From: Varibaculum cambriense
Lineage (GTDB): Bacteria; Actinomycetota; Actinomycetes; Actinomycetales; Actinomycetaceae
Direction of reading: 5' to 3'
DNA: 62,053 nucleotides
Assembly (NCBI RefSeq): GCF_002848005.1
Contig: NZ_PKHX01000011.1
Location: forward strand, 1 to 62,053
Under the pieces are notes generated by a model. That model was given only the letters and a program-made list of their open reading frames with translations, did not search any database and was not told the origin of the DNA. The number at the start of each line of letters is the position of its first letter. The first letter of the stretch is position 1. A program made the translations under genes and the position numbers. Shown piece after piece: positions 44,034 through 53,181 of this stretch.

Positions 44034-45332
44034 CTAAAGTTCCCCCGCGTCTTCCAGCACCAGGCAACGGTGCGCCCCACCTACCCGGGTTAGTGCTACG
44101 GTAACGGTTTGCGGAGTCCAGTCCCGCTGCTTTTTGGGCATCACCTTTTTTCGCCAGCTAGCAATATCGAGGGCGACTCCCCGCTTCAATATGTCCAACC
44201 GGGTGGCTTGGCGGGAGCGTAGGTAAGAGCTAATCGCCTTGCTTTTTAAAGGCAGGTTTTCCACTATCTGGTAGCAGTGCAGTGCCGGGGCGTCGTCGCC
44301 GGTGGGAAGAGTATTTCCAGTCAGGTAAGCGATGCCGGTAGATACTGGCGCTCCGCCCAGGCGTTCGCAAAGGTCAGGTAAGATTCCGGCGCGAATGACC
44401 GCCGGATCCGGATCGAAAAGATAATTCCCTAAGCTAGCTGCCTGCCGGATCTGTACATGGCTCTCTGCGGGATTGCGGGCAGTAGCGCAGCGATACTGCG
44501 TTAGCTGATCGCCGTGAATGACTAGCGCGGAGCGTCCGGGGCCTTCCGGAGCCAGCTCGGGCGAATAGAGGGCACACTCTACCAGGTCGCCCGCTACGCT
44601 CACCCACTGGGCGTGATACCCTGCTGGCAGGTTAGCTAAATCAATGCCGGGTGCCATTTTTACCGCTAGATAGGGCGCGCGCTGTCCCCATTCCAGCACT
44701 TTCCCTAAGGGAGGGGACCAGGACGCAGGGGAGAGGACGCGCCCGGTAGCAGCCCGGCGTGCCGGATCTACAAATAGGGCGGGCAAAGTTTTCCGCGCGA
44801 CAATATTTTCGGCACTTTCACAAGTAACTTGCGCTCCTGGCAGGTGGGCAAGGTTGATCGCCGCGCAGGTCGCGGCCGCCGGGCTAATATCGACTGCCTG
44901 AAAATCTGGGCAGGAGCGTGCCAGCTCCCGGGAATCAGCGCCAATCCCGCATCCCAGGTCTATCAGGCTGGTGACTCCGGCGGACGCAAAGCGCTTAGCG
45001 CGCTGCCGGGCAACAATTTCCCGGGTCGCCTGTTCGAGGCCATCGCGAGTAAAAAGGCATTTTCTTGCCACCGCGGTTCCCATTTTTTCTTGGGCTTTCT
45101 CCCGCAGTTTCCATTGGTTCTGCAAAGACGCAACCAGATTTGCCGGGTAGTGCTGACGCAGGTATTTAGCGATATTTGCAGCCTCTACGGGGTCTGGGGC
45201 GGGATGATCTTGTAATAGCTGCCAACCTGTTTGGGTGATAAGTGCTGCTACCATCGGATCTTCAGCCGGCGGGAAATGGGATATTAACTGCCGCAGCTGC
45301 GCAAAACTCAGTGGCGTCTCGGCAGTAACCAT
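44034..45332 (-). CDS. class I SAM-dependent methyltransferase, THUMP-like
   Basis: 432 residues. An N-terminal helical region (about 1-95) precedes a Rossmann methyltransferase with motif I SLIDLGCGIGADSRELA and DPARR in the motif IV position (LPALFVDPARRAATGRV). The last 80 residues (LPLKSKAISSYLRSRQATRL, GGAHRCLVLE) fit the THUMP-like domain typical of this actinobacterial family. An RNA base substrate is likely but not shown. It is convergent with tsaD. Confidence 0.75.
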   Translation of the reverse strand: MVTAETPLSFAQLRQLISHFPPAEDPMVAALITQTGWQLLQDHPAPDPVEAANIAKYLRQHYPANLVASLQNQWKLREKAQEKMGTAVARKCLFTRDGLEQATREIVARQRAKRFASAGVTSLIDLGCGIGADSRELARSCPDFQAVDISPAAATCAAINLAHLPGAQVTCESAENIVARKTLPALFVDPARRAATGRVLSPASWSPPLGKVLEWGQRAPYLAVKMAPGIDLANLPAGYHAQWVSVAGDLVECALYSPELAPEGPGRSALVIHGDQLTQYRCATARNPAESHVQIRQAASLGNYLFDPDPAVIRAGILPDLCERLGGAPVSTGIAYLTGNTLPTGDDAPALHCYQIVENLPLKSKAISSYLRSRQATRLDILKRGVALDIASWRKKVMPKKQRDWTPQTVTVALTRVGGAHRCLVLEDAGEL

Positions 45333-45436
45333 GGTTTCCTCCCCTCTGACATTTTTAGTTTAGCCGAGCTGGCGGGGTTGTTTTATTGTCACGTCGAGGG
45401 GGAAATATCTAGATTCGCCCAGGGCGTAAGCAAAAC

Positions 45437-45463
45437 CTGGCACTCAGCTTGATTGAGTGCCAG
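45437..45463. promoter_or_regulatory. CIRCE operator (HrcA site) upstream of groES
   Basis: CTGGCACTC-N9-GAGTGCCAG is a perfect inverted repeat and matches the CIRCE consensus TTAGCACTC-N9-GAGTGCTAA at all but the outer bases. HrcA represses chaperonin genes here until heat stress. Confidence 0.9.
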
Positions 45464-45477
45464 AATGGCCTTAAGCT
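45449..45477 (+). promoter_or_regulatory. groES: groES promoter overlapping CIRCE
   Basis: TTGATT (45449-45454) and TAAGCT (45472-45477) are 17 bases apart. The -35 box lies inside the CIRCE element, so HrcA would block polymerase directly. The leader before groES is about 110 bases. Confidence 0.55.
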
Positions 45478-45596
45478 AAATAGTGCATTTGGAGTTGTAA
45501 GACTCCAGACTGGCACCGGAAGTCTGGCAACCCGCGACGTCATAGTTCCGGTACTAAAACCGAAAAGTTTTTTGGAAAAAGAAAGGGAGGTCTGCA

Positions 45597-45893
45597 GTGT
45601 CAGTCTCCATTAAGCCGTTAGAAGATCGCGTCGTGATTCAGCAGGCAGAGGCGGAGCAGAAGACCGCTTCGGGTCTGGTTATCCCCGACGCTGCCAAGGA
45701 AAAACCGCAGGAAGGCAAAGTAATCGCGGTGGGGCCGGGTCGTGTTGATGACCAGGGTAACCGGGTTCCGATGGACGTTGCCGAGGGCGACAGCGTGATT
45801 TACTCCAAGTATGGCGGTACCGAGGTCAAATACGGTGGGGAAGAATACTTGATTCTTTCCGCGCGTGACATTTTGGCTAAGGTTGAGCGCTAG
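45597..45893 (+). CDS. groES: co-chaperonin GroES
   Basis: 98 residues from GTG with gggagg upstream. [20 protein letters not shown] and VIAVGPGR are canonical. The mobile loop [11 protein letters not shown] is intact. It caps the GroEL cavity. groEL is not adjacent: a terminator follows and the next gene is on the other strand, so any groEL must be elsewhere. Confidence 0.96.
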   Translation: MSVSIKPLEDRVVIQQAEAEQKTASGLVIPDAAKEKPQEGKVIAVGPGRVDDQGNRVPMDVAEGDSVIYSKYGGTEVKYGGEEYLILSARDILAKVER

Positions 45894-45948
45894 CTACTAG
45901 CGCTGGCTGGGCGAGGTAACTCGCCAGCTAACTAGCCGTAAAGCAATC

Positions 45949-45979
45949 GGCGGGGTCGGGTTTTCCGACCCCGCCTTTT
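45949..45979 (+). terminator. intrinsic terminator after groES
   Basis: ggcggggtcgg pairs with ccgaccccgcc around a 5-base loop and is followed by TTTT. Confidence 0.9.
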
Positions 45980-46088
45980 GTGTATCCCCGCGCTGCCTCT
46001 GTCCGCGGGCAACGGTGAAAAAAGTCGGGAGCGAGAAAACCTCGCTCCCGACTTTAAAGCTATTTAGTTGTTATTTAGCGGCGCGGTA

Positions 46089-47177
46089 CTACTTTTCTTT
46101 CGGCGCTGGCAAAATCACGTCGCGCACCAGTTCCTGCAGATCAGTGTTGGACTTTAGGAACCCGCGTAGCGTACGCACGGTCGGTCCGAAGGTATCGAAC
46201 TCTTCTTCGCTCATACCGTCGACCTCGTAGGCACGGCGGAAATCTTCCACCTTCATCAAAGTTTCCATGATTTCGTCTGCTACCGGCTCGTCAAAGCGCG
46301 GCTCGTACTGGTAATCGGACTCTTGAATCCGCTTGGACCAAGCGAAAGGCGGAGAAATCACAATGTCGCCCCCGACTAGCTCGGTGTACTGCATGGTGTT
46401 ACGGAAGGCCGCAACTAGCATACGAGAACGCAAGCCCCGTTTTTCGAACTCGGCAACAGCCTTCTTGACGGCCGCGATTCCGCCCCATTCCAGGTGTCCC
46501 GGATTTAGAACCAGTTTGTCGCGGTTGGCGCAGATCTTCAGCCAGTCATCGAGACGGCCAACCATCAAGGTCACTACCGGACCCATCTTAGAAACGTCTT
46601 TACCTTCAGCTTCGCGCCGTTTCAGGCCGCGCTCAATAGCTTCGCCCGAGCGGATTGCCTGGGGTACGGAGAAGGATACGGTTACGTTCATGGATACGCC
46701 GCGGTAGGTGGCGTCCTCGATGGCTTCAATCCCGGTCTTAGTGGCGGGTACTTTCACCACGATGTTGGGAGCCATTTCGGAGAACTCTACTGCCTGGTCG
46801 GCTAGAGCCTTGGCGTTGCGGTAGTTTGCCGGATCAGTCTGCACCGAGAGGCGACCGTTGCGACCATTGGAAGCTTCGAATGCCGGTTCTAGCAGCTTGG
46901 CAGCTTCAATGGACATGTCTTTAACAGCCTGCCAACCGATTTCAGATTCGGTGGCGGTGGGCATGTTCTCGGCAATCTTTTTGATGCGAGGAGCCCAGAT
47001 GTCTAGGTGCTTGGAAATAGTGGTGTAAGCGATGGTCGGGTTACAGGTCGCACCTACTCCGCCCCAAGAGATTGACTGGCGCAGTTCTTCCAGATCGGAA
47101 GAGTCATTCCACAGCGCGGTCTTCGAATTCTTGGCTGCATCTAGCAGGGGACCGGGGGTCATTTTAATCTCGGTCAT
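46089..47177 (-). CDS. transaldolase-family protein
   Basis: 362 residues from the ATG at 47177 (gaaggaga 5 bases upstream; a TTG 21 bases earlier is rejected). ATCNPTIAYTTI matches the T-N-P motif near the start. The Schiff-base Lys is in NIVVKVPATKTGIEAIEDAT. LNPGHLEWGGIAAVKKA is also family-like. It is not the standard pentose-pathway form (no TTNPSLL or TTNPAIF motif). It belongs to a longer relative that tends to occur with catabolic clusters. Next to the GntR regulator and iol genes, it probably handles sugar phosphates from that pathway. Confidence 0.8.
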   Translation of the reverse strand: MTEIKMTPGPLLDAAKNSKTALWNDSSDLEELRQSISWGGVGATCNPTIAYTTISKHLDIWAPRIKKIAENMPTATESEIGWQAVKDMSIEAAKLLEPAFEASNGRNGRLSVQTDPANYRNAKALADQAVEFSEMAPNIVVKVPATKTGIEAIEDATYRGVSMNVTVSFSVPQAIRSGEAIERGLKRREAEGKDVSKMGPVVTLMVGRLDDWLKICANRDKLVLNPGHLEWGGIAAVKKAVAEFEKRGLRSRMLVAAFRNTMQYTELVGGDIVISPPFAWSKRIQESDYQYEPRFDEPVADEIMETLMKVEDFRRAYEVDGMSEEEFDTFGPTVRTLRGFLKSNTDLQELVRDVILPAPKEK

Positions 47178-47302
47178 TGAGTCTCCTTCGTTCTTCAACG
47201 GGCACCGCCCTCGGTGCCGGTTCCCTTCCAGGTTAAGGGGAAAAACCTACAGCGTCAAGACTTTGACAGGACAATAGAGCAAATGGGCTGTGACCTTAAT
47301 CA

Positions 47303-48043
47303 CTAAAGGCTGATGGTGAAGCGATAGCGAGAGGCGCGGTAAACGTGATCTCCGATTTCAATGGGAACCCCGGACTGGTTGTAAGCAATACGTCGCATGC
47401 TCAAAATTGCGGCTCCGCGCGACTCTTGCAGGGTTTCCGCTTCCTCGCTACTGGCTTTACGGGCAGAAATGGTTTGCGAGGCGCTAACCACTTCATGTCC
47501 ATGGCTGCGCATCGCGTCATACAGTCCACCAGAGCGTAGCTCCTTTTCGCTGGGGGCAACCTCCTGCGGGAGATAGTTAGTCATAATCGCTAGTGGCTCC
47601 CCATTAGCCAGGCGTAAGCGCACAACTTTAACAACTGTTTGTCCTTCGCTAAGTCGCAGATCCTCCGCTATCTCTGCCTCGGCTGCGACCTCCTCATAAG
47701 AAATAACTTCGGTGGTGGGCTTTTGTCCCGACTCTCGCAAGTCGTCGTAGAGCGAAGACAGTTTCACCTGACGATGAATTTCTTTAGGGGCAACAATGGT
47801 TCCTACTGCGCGTTTGCGCACCACCAGGCGTAAGTCGACTAAAGATTGCAGGGCGCGGCGAGCGGTGGGGCGCGATACTCCCAGGCGGGATGCCATCGAT
47901 AGTTCATCTTCGAGTTTGGCGCCCGGCGGGATAGTGCCGTCCAGGATTAAGTTCTTAATAGGTTCAGAAATCTGGTGATACAGGGGAACGGGCGAAGAAT
48001 GGTCAAGCTCAATGTCGGTTACGTAGGTTTTGAGCGTTGCCAT
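47303..48043 (-). CDS. GntR/HutC-family regulator, probable IolR
   Basis: 246 residues. The winged helix (about 18-85) has PLYHQISEPIKNLILDG and SRLGVSRPTARRALQSLVD. A UTRA ligand domain follows (about 95-240: SLYDDLRESGQKPTTEV, IEIGDHVYRASRYRFTI at the end). It lies divergent from iolC. GntR-type repressors named IolR control the inositol genes of corynebacteria, and the same role is inferred here. The likely operators lie in the 48044-48336 gap. Confidence 0.85.
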   Translation of the reverse strand: MATLKTYVTDIELDHSSPVPLYHQISEPIKNLILDGTIPPGAKLEDELSMASRLGVSRPTARRALQSLVDLRLVVRKRAVGTIVAPKEIHRQVKLSSLYDDLRESGQKPTTEVISYEEVAAEAEIAEDLRLSEGQTVVKVVRLRLANGEPLAIMTNYLPQEVAPSEKELRSGGLYDAMRSHGHEVVSASQTISARKASSEEAETLQESRGAAILSMRRIAYNQSGVPIEIGDHVYRASRYRFTISL

Positions 48044-48252
48044 GGGGGTCTCCTTCTTAAGGTGTTGTTGGGCTACAATAGCGCAGATTGTTACATGGTT
48101 CTTACAATAACGCAGAATACACCTAAAATTAATATTTGTGACAACTTTGGTTAGTTGCGTGTAATTGGTTTTGCCGCCGGCAGGGTAGCTAGAGGTCGGA
48201 TAATTTGTTTTTAAGACTTCCCCTGGCTTCAGAACTTTGCTAGAATGTCATT

Positions 48253-48272
48253 ACAAAGCGTCACAACTTTGT
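48253..48272. promoter_or_regulatory. candidate operator of the inositol cluster
   Basis: ACAAAG-N8-CTTTGT is a perfect inverted repeat lying just after a TAGAAT -10 box (48241-48246) and about 65 bases before the iolC start. A related half site, gacaactttg, occurs at 48140-48149 nearer the regulator gene. Binding here would block transcription of iolC onward. Confidence 0.5.
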
Positions 48273-48336
48273 GGTAACCATCGCGAGTGGCGCTGACGAG
48301 GTAGTCAACAACGATGTGAAAAAGGGGATCGCTGGT

Positions 48337-49332
48337 ATGAACAGTTTCAAGATGCCGGCCGTAGATGTGCTCACCATCGGGCGCTCGGGGATAGATATTT
48401 ATCCGTTGCAGACCGGGGTGGGGCTGGAAAAGGTGGAACAGTTCGGAAAATTCTTGGGCGGCAGTCCCATGAACGTCGCGGTAGCAGCCGCGAAGCTGCG
48501 TCACTCTTCCGCGATTATCACCGGAGTGGGTAAAGATCCTTTCGGTAAGTTCGTGCGTTCCGAGATGCGTTCTTTGGGGGTGTATGACACCTATGTGGTG
48601 GATAATCCCAACTTTGCCACCCCAGTAACGTTTTGCGAGATTTTCCCGCCCGACGATTTCCCCCTCTACTTCTACCGGGAGCCTTCCACCCCTGACCTGG
48701 AGTTAACGGAAGCAGATATTCCCGAGGACGCCGTGAAAGACGCCCGGATTTTCTGGATTTCCGTTACCGGCCTCTCGGAAGAACCCTCGCGCAGTGCCCA
48801 CCACCACGCCCTAGACCTGCGGGATTTGGGAGACAAAGATAAATGGACGATCGCCGACTTAGATTACCGCTCTACTTTCTGGAACGATGAAGAAACCGCT
48901 CACCGCGAAGTGGAGCGAATGCTAGAGAAAGTTTCAGTCGCAGTGGGCAATAAAGAAGAATGCCGCATCGCGGTGGGAGAAACCGACCCGGATCGCGCCG
49001 CCGACGCCCTCCTGGAGCGAGGAGTAGAAATCGCGGTGGTCAAGCAGGGGCCTTTGGGAACCCTGTGCAAGACCCGGGAAGAGCGGATTGAAGTTCCGGT
49101 AACCCCGGTTAAAGTCACTAATGGCCTGGGAGCGGGCGATTCCTTTGGAGGATCGCTGTGTCACGGATTGCTCTCCGGCTGGGAGCTACCGCAGATTATT
49201 TCGGCGGCCTCCACCGCCGGGGCGATTGTAAGCTCCCGTCTGGAATGCTCCACGGCGATGCCTTCCGAACCGGAAATCTTAGACATGATCGCCAAGAACC
49301 CGCAGTCCGCTCCGATTGTTACTAAGAGGTAA
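48337..49332 (+). CDS. iolC: 5-dehydro-2-deoxygluconokinase
   Basis: 331 residues from the ATG at 48337 (aagggga upstream); an upstream GTG at 48271 would place the operator inside the gene. PfkB fold: FGKFLGGSPMNVAVAAAKL and the C-terminal NGLGAGDSFGGSLCHGLLSG with the catalytic Asp. The N-terminus DVLTIGRSGIDIYPLQ is typical of IolC. It phosphorylates 2-deoxy-5-keto-gluconate, the fifth step of inositol breakdown. It leads the operon iolC-aldolase-iolB-iolD. Confidence 0.92.
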   Translation: MNSFKMPAVDVLTIGRSGIDIYPLQTGVGLEKVEQFGKFLGGSPMNVAVAAAKLRHSSAIITGVGKDPFGKFVRSEMRSLGVYDTYVVDNPNFATPVTFCEIFPPDDFPLYFYREPSTPDLELTEADIPEDAVKDARIFWISVTGLSEEPSRSAHHHALDLRDLGDKDKWTIADLDYRSTFWNDEETAHREVERMLEKVSVAVGNKEECRIAVGETDPDRAADALLERGVEIAVVKQGPLGTLCKTREERIEVPVTPVKVTNGLGAGDSFGGSLCHGLLSGWELPQIISAASTAGAIVSSRLECSTAMPSEPEILDMIAKNPQSAPIVTKR

Positions 49333-49336
49333 GACG

Positions 49337-50227
49337 ATGGGACAGCTAATCTCAAAACTGGCAGAAATCCGTACCTTTGAACCGGAACGGATAGCGAAAA
49401 CTCTGGAAAATCGTCCTCGTCCCAGCCTGAAAGAAGCGCTGCAAGGAAAAGACGGTAAACCGGAAAAACTGATGGTCATTGCTTGCGATCACCCGGCACG
49501 CGGGGTACTAGCGGCAGGAGATAATCCCTCCGCCATGGCCGATCGGGAAGAGCTGCTGGCGCGCTGCGTGGAAGCGCTCTCGCGACCGGGAGTAAACGGT
49601 TTCTTAGGAACCGCCGATATGATTGAGGACTTGGCGCTGCTGGGCGCCCTCGATAATAAAGTGGTTTTCGGATCCATGAACCGCGCCGGACTAGCGGGAG
49701 CTACTTTTGGAATGGATGACCGTTTCAACTGCTACGACGCCCAGGGGGTAGAGGATGCCGGTTTGGCCGGGGGCAAAATGCTAACCCGGATCAACTATGC
49801 AGATGCGGGCACCGTCTCCACTTTGCAGGCGACAGCCCGCGCCATCGATGAACTGGCAGAGCGGAAACTGATGGCGATGGTCGAGCCGTTTATTTCGGAA
49901 GGCTCCGCGGAAAAGGTTAGCAACGTCCTCACCCCGGAAGCTGTTATCAAGTCGATGGCGATTGCGGCTGGGCTGGGACGTACCAGTGCCTATACCTGGC
50001 TAAAACTTCCCTGCGTTGCCGAGATGGAACGCGTTATGGAAGCCACTACACTTCCCTCTTTGATCCTAGGGGGAGAAGTATCTAAGGATCCCGATGCCGC
50101 CATGCAGTCATGGGGCAAAGCTTTGCGGTTGCCCAATGTCTTAGGGTTGGTCATCGGTCGTTCACTATTATTCCCGGCCAGCGGCGATGTGGCGCAGGCC
50201 GTAGACGAGACGGTAGGTTTGCTATGA
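49337..50227 (+). CDS. Cgl0159-family (beta/alpha)8-barrel protein, putative aldolase
   Basis: 296 residues from the ATG at 49337 (aagaggtaag upstream; TTG at 49316 rejected). Segments KLMVIACDHPARGVLAAGDN, NGFLGTADMIEDLALLGAL and TSAYTWLKLPCVAEMERVME fit a class I aldolase-like barrel known from corynebacterial iol operons. It takes the place of IolJ, cutting the phosphorylated ketogluconate into dihydroxyacetone phosphate and malonate semialdehyde. That role follows from position and family and is not shown here. It overlaps iolB by 4 bases. Confidence 0.8.
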   Translation: MGQLISKLAEIRTFEPERIAKTLENRPRPSLKEALQGKDGKPEKLMVIACDHPARGVLAAGDNPSAMADREELLARCVEALSRPGVNGFLGTADMIEDLALLGALDNKVVFGSMNRAGLAGATFGMDDRFNCYDAQGVEDAGLAGGKMLTRINYADAGTVSTLQATARAIDELAERKLMAMVEPFISEGSAEKVSNVLTPEAVIKSMAIAAGLGRTSAYTWLKLPCVAEMERVMEATTLPSLILGGEVSKDPDAAMQSWGKALRLPNVLGLVIGRSLLFPASGDVAQAVDETVGLL

Positions 50228-51114
50228 GTGATAACGAAAATTATTTATTCCGTGACGGTCAGCTAAAAAATGGCCAGTTCGAATTGGATTTAACCCCGGA
50301 AAAAGCCGGTTGGGAGTTCTCGGGACTGAAGGTTCTGAATCTGCCGGCGGGAGCCAGCCAAGAGGTCACCTCCGGTAATTCGGAACTGCTGGTTTTACCG
50401 CTCGAGGGCGGCTGCACGGTTAAGGTTGGCAGTGAAACTTTCGAAATCAAGGGACGTAAGGATATCTGGAGTGAAATCACCGATTACCTGTACGTACCGA
50501 TTAACACCACCTTTACGGTGAGCAGTGAAAAGGGCGGGCGGTTCGCGCTGCCCAGTTCGGTAGCCAAGAACGAAAAACCGCTGCGCTACTGCCCCCAGGA
50601 TGAAGTCATCTCCATGATTCGCGGTAAGGGCGACTGCACCCGGGAAGTCCACAACTACACGATGGGCAATCCGGTAGAGGTCGACCACGTGCTGGTCACC
50701 GAAGTGATTACTCCCGGTGGTAACTGGTCTTCCTATCCTCCGCATAAGCACGATGAACATTCCGAAACTGAACGGATTTTGGAAGAAATCTATTACTACC
50801 AGGTAAAGCCGGCTGCCAATGGCACTACCGGAATGGCATTGCAGCGGATCTACCCCTCTAAAGGACACACTATTGATGTCTGTGCCGAGGTACATAGCGG
50901 GGATGTAGTAGTAATGCCGCACGGTTGGCACGGTCCGTCCGTAGCCGCGCCCGGATACCACCTGTATTATTTGAATGTAATGGCCGGCCCGGCTGAGGAC
51001 GCCACCTGGCTGGTAACTATTGATCCCGACTATGTCTGGCTCACCGAAGATTGGGGTGGCGGCGAAGCTGACCCCCGTCTGCCCATGACCAACGCCACCA
51101 TCAAGGAGGACTAA
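50224..51114 (+). CDS. iolB: 5-deoxy-glucuronate isomerase
   Basis: 296 residues from the ATG at 50224, which overlaps the previous stop (ATGA). The metal-binding cupin signature is visible in SYPPHKHDEHSETERILEEI and VVVMPHGWHGPS. It converts 5-deoxy-glucuronate to 2-deoxy-5-keto-gluconate, the substrate of IolC. Length is normal for IolB. Confidence 0.93.
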   Translation: MSDNENYLFRDGQLKNGQFELDLTPEKAGWEFSGLKVLNLPAGASQEVTSGNSELLVLPLEGGCTVKVGSETFEIKGRKDIWSEITDYLYVPINTTFTVSSEKGGRFALPSSVAKNEKPLRYCPQDEVISMIRGKGDCTREVHNYTMGNPVEVDHVLVTEVITPGGNWSSYPPHKHDEHSETERILEEIYYYQVKPAANGTTGMALQRIYPSKGHTIDVCAEVHSGDVVVMPHGWHGPSVAAPGYHLYYLNVMAGPAEDATWLVTIDPDYVWLTEDWGGGEADPRLPMTNATIKED

Positions 51115-51116
51115 GG

Positions 51117-53018
51117 ATGGCAAAATTTGAGACCGTTCGCCTAACCACTGCCCAGGCGACAATCCGCTTCTTAATCAACCAGTATTCCGAGCGTGATGGC
51201 AAAGAATACCGTCTGATTCCCGGAACTTTCGGGATTTTCGGACACGGAAACGTGTGTGGCATCGGTCAGGCGCTGCTGCAAAACGAACTAGATTCCACCC
51301 CAGATGGGGGAGTAATGGAATACTACATGCCGCGTAACGAGCAGGGCGCAGTCCATGCGGCCGCGGCTTTCGCTAAAGCCAAGAACCGGCTGCAGACTCT
51401 CGCGGTTACCACTTCGATTGGACCGGGTGCCTTGAATATGGTGACTGGTGCGGCGCTGGCCACCACTAACCGGGTGCCGGTATTGCTGCTGCCTTCTGAC
51501 CAGTTCGCTACCCGCTACCCGGATCCGGTGCTCCAGCAGTTGGAGGATCCGCGTTCTTTGGACGTAACCGTTAACGATGCGTTCCGCTGTGTCTCGCGTT
51601 TCTTTGACCGGATTAATCGTCCCGAACAGCTGATGCCGTCCTTGATGAATGCCATGCGGGTACTGACTGATCCGGCCGAAACTGGAGCAGTAGTGCTGGC
51701 AATGCCGCAAGACGTACAGGCCGAAGCCTTCGATTGGCCGGTAGAAATGTTTGAAAAGCGGGTTTGGCATGTGCGCCGTCCCGCAGTGTCTGAAACCGAG
51801 ATGGAGCGGGCGGCAGCGATTATCAAGTCGGCGAAGCGTCCCTTGATTGTTTCCGGTGGCGGCACCATTTATGCGGAAGCCTCCCAAGAGCTACGCGATT
51901 TGGCGAGCGCTACCGGGATTCCGGTATCAGATACCCAGGCAGGTAAAGGTGCCATCAACTTTGACCATGAATGCGCCGTCGGGGGCGTGGGCTCTACCGG
52001 TGCTAATAGCGCGAACCATCTGGCGGATAAAGCGGATGTGGTGATCGGGGTGGGCACTCGCTACTCGGACTTCACTACTGCTTCCCACACCCAGTTCAAG
52101 AACCCGGATGTGCGCTTTGTAAACATCAACGTGAAAGCCTTCGATGCGGCTAAACACGCGGGTGAAATGGTGGTGGCTGACGCCAAGTTGGCGCTGGCTG
52201 CTTTGAAAGAGGCACTTGGGGATTACCGGGTTGACGAGGCCTACAGCAAGGAAATCGCCAGCGAGCGTGAGGACTGGTTTGAAAAGACCGCCGAATGCTA
52301 CGGTGCCCATGATCAAGAGTTGCCGGCGCAAACCGAGGTATTCGGGGCGCTTAACGACATGATGGGCGACAACGATGTGGTGATTAACGCCGCCGGGTCG
52401 ATGCCGGGTGATTTGCAGTGCCTATGGCAGGCAAAGACCCCGGTACAATACCACGTAGAGTATGCCTTTAGCTGCATGGGATACGAGATCCCGGCGGCTC
52501 TGGGAGTCAAGATGGCGTTGCCGGATTCGGAAGTGGTGGCGATTGTCGGTGACGGTACCTACCAGATGTTACCGATGGAACTGGCCACCGTGGTGCAAGA
52601 AAACATCAAGGTTATCTATGTTTTGTTGCAAAACTACGGGTTCTCGTCGATTGGTTCGCTTTCGGAGTCTCACGGCTCTCAGCGTTTCGGAACTCGCTAC
52701 CGGATGGGTGATGGCAATCCCCATAACGAGGACGGAGAGCTGCTGCCAGTAGATATTGCCAAGAACGCGGAATCTTGGGGAATTAAAGTGCTGAAAGTGC
52801 ACACTATCGAAGAATTCCGGGATGCCTATCGTCAGGCAGAGAAATCTGAACAGGCAGTGATGATTCATATCGAGACTAACCTGTTTGGTCCGAACCCGCC
52901 GAACTGTTCTTACTGGGACGTGGCGGTGCCGGAAGTTTCGCGCATTGAATCCACGCAGCAGGCGCGGAAAGAATACGAGGAAGCGCTGGTGGATCAGCGT
53001 CACTACTGGAAGCAGTAG
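51117..53018 (+). CDS. iolD: 3D-(3,5/4)-trihydroxycyclohexane-1,2-dione hydrolase
   Basis: 633 residues of a thiamine-diphosphate enzyme. PYR-domain Glu region is YYMPRNEQGAVHAAAAFAKA, and the ThDP/Mg motif is GDGTYQMLPMELATVVQENI with the later LQNYGFSSI. It hydrolyses the cyclohexane ring intermediate of inositol breakdown. It follows iolB by 2 bases. iolE, iolG and iolA are not in this window. Confidence 0.94.
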   Translation: MAKFETVRLTTAQATIRFLINQYSERDGKEYRLIPGTFGIFGHGNVCGIGQALLQNELDSTPDGGVMEYYMPRNEQGAVHAAAAFAKAKNRLQTLAVTTSIGPGALNMVTGAALATTNRVPVLLLPSDQFATRYPDPVLQQLEDPRSLDVTVNDAFRCVSRFFDRINRPEQLMPSLMNAMRVLTDPAETGAVVLAMPQDVQAEAFDWPVEMFEKRVWHVRRPAVSETEMERAAAIIKSAKRPLIVSGGGTIYAEASQELRDLASATGIPVSDTQAGKGAINFDHECAVGGVGSTGANSANHLADKADVVIGVGTRYSDFTTASHTQFKNPDVRFVNINVKAFDAAKHAGEMVVADAKLALAALKEALGDYRVDEAYSKEIASEREDWFEKTAECYGAHDQELPAQTEVFGALNDMMGDNDVVINAAGSMPGDLQCLWQAKTPVQYHVEYAFSCMGYEIPAALGVKMALPDSEVVAIVGDGTYQMLPMELATVVQENIKVIYVLLQNYGFSSIGSLSESHGSQRFGTRYRMGDGNPHNEDGELLPVDIAKNAESWGIKVLKVHTIEEFRDAYRQAEKSEQAVMIHIETNLFGPNPPNCSYWDVAVPEVSRIESTQQARKEYEEALVDQRHYWKQ

Positions 53019-53067
53019 CCAATAGTCTCTGGCAAATCTAATAGTGAATGAGTCGGGCTAACGCCCG

Positions 53068-53112
53068 AAAAGTTCCGGGGCGGGGAAATAAATCCCCGCC
53101 CCGGAACTTTTT
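53068..53112 (+). terminator. intrinsic terminator of the iol operon
   Basis: aaaagttccggggcgggga pairs perfectly with tccccgccccggaactttt around a 7-base loop, followed by TTATT. It closes iolC-iolD. Confidence 0.9.
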
Positions 53113-53181
53113 ATTACCAGCTTTTAGCTGTTCGAAGTTATATGCCTCCGCTGGCGTTGGCTAAAAATATCGGACAATTAC

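Noticed and set aside
51288..51887. Minus-strand frame opposite iolD
   Set aside because: Antisense shadow of a well-supported enzyme gene.
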